From Symbiodinium natans (taxonomy: Eukaryota; Sar; Dinophyceae; Suessiales; Symbiodiniaceae), in NCBI GenBank assembly GCA_905221605.1, contig CAJNDS010002370.1, positions 352,501-416,500 of the forward strand: a DNA stretch of 64,000 nucleotides, given 5' to 3'. Positions within the stretch are counted from its first letter, which is position 1; each line of letters starts with the position of its first letter. This document shows positions 60,399-64,000 of this stretch, one piece after another. The notes beneath the pieces were generated by a model. That model saw nothing but the letters and a program-made list of their open reading frames with translations, ran no database searches and was not told the DNA's origin. Both the position numbers and the translations under genes were made by a program.

Positions 60399-61080
60399 GT
60401 GAGTCCAGAGTGCGTCGGCTCTGTTGCACGGCCGGCTGTGACATGCTTGGCCTCTAGTTCGATCATCTTCGATCTAGATGAAGACGTCATCCGGAGATGC
60501 GGTTCTGATGTGCTTTATGCTTTATGCATGCTCAAAACATGTCAGAAGGGAAGCTATATGGGAGTGCACCCTGAGGTTCGCAGCGGCGCACCCTCAAATC
60601 TGTCTAAGCGAAACCTGTCCCATTCCGAGCTTCTGTTCAAGAACAGTGCGATGGGGGTTCGTGATGCTCATGCTTTCTCGTTTTGGCATCCGAGGTCTGA
60701 CCTTCTTTGTGCATATGCAGCCCCAGCCCAAGAACGTTGGAAGCAGATGCCCGAGCCTGCGTTTGGCAACCATGTGCAAGGCTGCGTATCGGGAATGCAA
60801 AATGTAAGAGGAGGCAACCTGTCAAGAACTGTAGGCTGTAGACAATGAGAAGTCATGAAAGTTGAGATCTCGCGTGGCGAGCCTCCACATGCCCTTGATT
60901 ACTTGGAGAAGCTAGGCAGCTAGGCCAATGCAACATGCTCTCGGAAACTCCTACTGAACGACCCATCAGCAAGGCCCTGGGCTACTTCGACATCGACCTT
61001 TTCTCTTGGGCGCCTCGCTGGACATGCCTATGGTCTGAAGAGCTGGTGCTCGTGCAGCAAGCGACGAGCCAGAAGTTCTG
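60399..61080 (+). CDS. Possible exons of unknown gene
   Basis: The frame 60399-60848 includes FDLDEDVIRRCGSDVLYALC and later Ser/Pro-rich sequence. A second stretch at about 60950-61080 reads ERPISKALGYFDIDLFSWAP. Both are protein-like but have no named motif, and their join is unknown. Confidence 0.3.
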
Positions 61081-61499
61081 AGGTGCTCAACCAGCTTGAT
61101 GCCAACGGTGGCGCGGTGCAAGTATTCTGCTCTTGATTAGGTGCGTTGGTTGTTTGTTGCAGTTCGCGGACTTCCGATCCTGCCAAAACCTCTTTCATCT
61201 TTCTACAATCTCTTGCAAGATTCCTCCCAACGAATGCTCGGAGGTGTCGAGACGAAAGCACCTCCATGCAATCCTCACCTGCGTGCTGTGCCCTGCGATG
61301 TCCTGCATCCCTCATGCCGCTCAAACGTCTCCAAATGCTCCTCCTGGCGTTCGCTGGACAAGGAATGGTGAAGTTACCGCACGTGAGGTCAGCGTCCTGC
61401 TTCGTGGAAAGAGCCCATTTCAAACCGCAGGCGTGTCGAAAAAGTGTTGAGAAGTTACGCCACAACCAGCAGAATCACAAGGCGATTTGCTCGCGCTAC

Positions 61500-61645
61500 A
61501 TCTGGTGTGGGTGTTTGTCTCTGTGTGTCTCCGTCTCTGTGTGTGTCTGTCTCTGTCTCTGTGAGTCTTTGTCTCGGTGTGTCTTTGTGTATATGTGTGC
61601 GTGTGCGCGCGTGTGTGCGTCCGTGCGTGTGTCGCATGTCTGTAG
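61500..61645 (+). repeat. T/G/C-rich GTGTCT microsatellite
   Basis: Degenerate TCTCTGTGTGTCT and GTGTGCGCGTG repeats. Val/Cys/Ser frames and their minus-strand Thr/His/Arg mirrors are artefacts. Confidence 0.9.
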
Positions 61646-61829
61646 ATGCGTTTGCAGCTTGCTCCAGCAGCCCAAACAAGATGCACTCACATCCACGCAA
61701 GAGAGGCCTTGAACGGAATCGCCGAGCCCCCTATCTGATCTCGACATGCTCACTCGGGAACAAGATGGGCACCAAGTTATGTTGTGCTGATGCGCCCTGA
61801 ACGGGGTTAGTAATTCCAAGTAATTTCTG

Positions 61830-62300
61830 GTGCGGCGTGCAATGCGCAGCTCATCCCGCGGGATGAAAAGAACACTAGATCCTCAATGTAAGTTTCTTGG
61901 ATGCTACTGGCATGCGAATCATAGCCCGCACGAAACAGCAAACGTTTGCCCTTTCAAGAGGGCAATGAAGCCATGGACGTCGATGCTGCACATTTTCCTT
62001 TGTGCCATGGCTTGGGCCCTCTTAGCAGACTGGCTAGGGACGGGAGCCTTGAGCAGTTTAGTCGATGTGCGAACATTGCCTTGGACTCTAAGGCTTAGAG
62101 GCTCCAGCTGGATATGCTGGATCAACTTAAGGCCTTTATAGATGTAGCGAACGAAAAACACCCATGCCCGAAAGGATACGTGGGGCATTGGCGAAGTTGG
62201 CTACCTGACCTGCAACTTCGGTCGGGGAAGTCCCATACCTGGCGGCTGGCTTCCCGCTCCCCTCGCGCGAGGCAGCGCACCCTGGAGATGTACATAGTTG
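61830..62300. other. Uncertain, possibly one exon
   Basis: A block near 62104-62160 reads QLDMLDQLKAFIDVANEKHP, helical and acidic-basic balanced. Nothing else is recognisable. Confidence 0.3.
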
Positions 62301-62578
62301 ATATTCCGGAGTTCTCAGCGCAGCTGGCTTTGGGCTCAGGTTGGACAGGCATTTTGCCGGTGTTGCGAGTGGTATTACACATGCAAGACTGCATGCAAGC
62401 ATGGCTTTGCTCGACCTTGACACAAGCATAACAAATACCGCAATTGCACATTGCCGTTAAGGCGATCACGCCGTGTCCGGGCAAGCGAGATCGTGATCTA
62501 GGAGTCGACCTGGATACTATAAAATCCTGGGGCGCGCAAGCAGTCATCACCTTAGTGCAGGACGTCAGGTCATTTTGC

Positions 62579-62654
62579 GTCTTGCTCCCTTCAGCGACTA
62601 ACAGCCTTCAATAGAGGTCTTGCTCCCTTCAGCGACTAACAGCCTTCAATAGAG
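62579..62654 (+). repeat. Exact 38-bp tandem duplication
   Basis: Bases 62579-62616 are repeated without change at 62617-62654, about 110 bases before the first recognised phosphatase exon. The lack of divergence suggests a recent event. Confidence 0.95.
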
Positions 62655-62762
62655 GGTCAGTTGTCCGTAAGTAAATGGCTCGAAACCTCCCGAGGCACGT
62701 AGCAGCATGCCACTCTGCGCGGGGACCAGCAAAGCTCTGTGATGAAGTGCCCTCCTTTGCAG

Positions 62763-63235
62763 GACGACGAACTGCGCATGCTGGGTGTGGAGAACATGGA
62801 GAAATGCGTGGAGAGCCGCAAGATGACGTGGTTTCATTGCCCGGTTCCGGACTTCAGTGCTCCAGGAATGTTCTTTGAAGGTGCCACGGAAGAGCGGAAT
62901 GGCGGGGGAATAGCTGCGAAGATGTTTTGAGCCTGCCGCCCACACGCAGGTTGTTGGGTCCAGCGAGGCGATGGCGCGCAAGTGCGACAGATTCTGCGCA
63001 AAGGTGGCAAGGTGGTCGTGCACTGCCGAGGAGGAATTGGTCGAGCAGGACAGGCCCAGCCGGAAACCAGCAAGCAAAGGGAGGCAGATTGAGCCATGCC
63101 CCTGTCAAGTGCTTGCAGCTGTTCGAGGCACCATTGCTTCGCGTCTGCTCATCGAGCTTGGCGTCGCCGACCCGAAGGAAGCCTTGCGACGAGTGCGCAG
63201 GGCGCGCCCGGGTGCCGTGGAGACCTGGGACCAGG
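62763..63235 (+). CDS. Dual-specificity (cysteine) protein phosphatase, CDKN3-like, 3 exons seen
   Basis: Removes phosphate from Tyr or Ser/Thr residues through a cysteinyl intermediate. Exon 62763 to about 62890 reads DDELRMLGVENMEKCVESR, then WFHCPVPDFSAPG, which holds the general-acid Asp. Exon 62961-63048 reads RQILRKGGKVVVHCRGGIGR and A; HCRGGIGR is the CX5R active-site loop with the catalytic Cys. Exon 63128 to about 63232 reads TIASRLLIELGVADPKEAL, then RRARPGAVETWDQ, the family's RPGAxETxxQ helix. The 63049-63127 intron starts with GA and ends with AG|G, and the join restores GRAGTIASRLL. The sequence style is closest to bacterial-type and CDKN3-like phosphatases. The first exon(s), and possible further exons toward 63,900, are unresolved. 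The ATG-started frames in this region are in other phases. Confidence 0.85.
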
Positions 63236-63239
63236 ACAA

Positions 63240-64000
63240 CCCTTCGACGCCTTAGACGGGCCTGTAAACTGTAAAGGTCTGGAACTCCTCCGCCTTGTTC
63301 TCTTTGCTTTGCGTTGGCCATTGGCTCTGGGATCTCTGGGGCGCAACTGCTCGCAGGAAAACCATGTACTGAAAGTCACAGCTGTGGACGAATAGGGTTT
63401 AGGGAGATTGTCTTCGGGCGTGGACAAAAGACGGATGCCGGCAATGTGTTTGAGAAACCTAACAGATACGGGCGACCGTGCTTGGGCGTGCTTCTTCCTA
63501 TCTGCCACACAACTCGCACTGTCTTGCTGCAAACCTGACGACAGCTGAACGGGAAACAAAGCCAGGTGTGACATCAGCTAGGGCCTGAGATGTGCGAATG
63601 CTACTGTGCTCATCTGCAGGCATGGAAGCGCCAACAATTCGTCATGTGAGCTTCAGTTTCCCTTACAATCTTTCCATGGCCATTCGATGCCTTTGACGAG
63701 GTGCCTGTGGATTGCCTGGTCAGCGTGCTTGCTGCCCTCGACTATGCCTGCAACTCAGCGCACTGCCCGATGCTTGGTGGCAGCCTGTGGCCTTCAGTTG
63801 ACGCCGGAGGCCAACTCGGCGGCACCAGCAGTTGGTCCATAGCCCTGCGGCCTGCGCGGCGTATTCAATCACATGTGCATGTAGTACTGCTCATCTTGTG
63901 GAATTTGTCTGCTTGAGGTGTAAGGACGTGGGAAGTGCAACAGGCACCGTGGTAGCTTTATGTTGTTCAATGCGTAGCAGCTTTCATGCCTCAGCTATTC
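63240..64000. other. Uncertain coding sequence to the window end
   Basis: A stretch at about 63690-63860 reads DCLVSVLAALDYACNSAHCP, then MLGGSLWPSVDAGGQLGGTS. It could be another exon of the phosphatase gene or of a gene that leaves the window. No family match recognised. Confidence 0.3.

Noticed and set aside
1-64000. Relict dinoflagellate spliced-leader sequence (ending TTTTGGCTCAAG) before intronless genes
   Set aside because: I did not find it by eye upstream of 1059, 8030 or 27507; a computed search is needed for certainty.
1-64000. CRISPR array, bacterial operon, rRNA or tRNA genes
   Set aside because: Repeats lack regular spacers, genes are intron-split, and no cloverleaf or rRNA core sequence was recognised.

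Overview
This is eukaryotic nuclear DNA, most likely from a dinoflagellate (Symbiodiniaceae or a relative). Recognisable proteins are cut into many 20-100 bp exons. Introns mostly end AG|G and often begin with GC or GA instead of GT. Every gene I can identify lies on the + strand, and the introns hold many microsatellites and GC-rich minisatellites. There is no bacterial-type operon, no rRNA or tRNA that I can see, and no CRISPR array. Most long ATG-to-stop frames here are chance frames, so I built gene models by joining exon-sized homology blocks by eye. Gene ends are the weakest part.

Layout. 1-458: a purine-only tract. 1059-1940: an intronless RluA-type pseudouridine synthase. 3083-5462: eleven exons for the C-terminal helicase lobe of a SWR1/INO80-type chromatin remodeller, with no N-terminal lobe recognised in the window. 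6280-6800: purine simple repeats. 8030-8629: an intact unknown single-exon protein. About 11.9-18.5 kb (possibly from 9.4 kb): a single-domain voltage-gated cation channel with a calmodulin-type EF-hand; its S3-S4 intron holds minisatellites, telomere-like motifs and a perfect inverted repeat. About 19.8-24.9 kb: a coiled-coil protein. 27507-29063: a low-complexity protein. About 31.9-37.3 kb: an MMS19-like Fe-S assembly/DNA-repair factor. About 38-48.7 kb: helical-repeat exons, part of which may be a GCN1-like gene. 49286-55841: a nearly complete cyclic-nucleotide-dependent protein kinase (PKG type) of about 30 exons. 57922-58683: a putative secreted protein. About 59.5-61.1 kb: unassigned exons. 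62763-63235: a dual-specificity phosphatase.

The genes do not form one pathway. They look like a tail-to-head, same-strand gene array with mixed housekeeping (RNA modification, chromatin, Fe-S assembly) and signalling (ion channel, cyclic-nucleotide kinase, phosphatase) roles. The firmest results are the kinase, channel, helicase and phosphatase exon models, which join in frame and restore family motifs across noncanonical splice sites. I found no clearly new molecular system. The best leads are the kinase's three nucleotide pockets, which carry Asn or Ala where cGMP-type pockets usually carry Thr, the GC/GA splice grammar, and the two inverted repeats.
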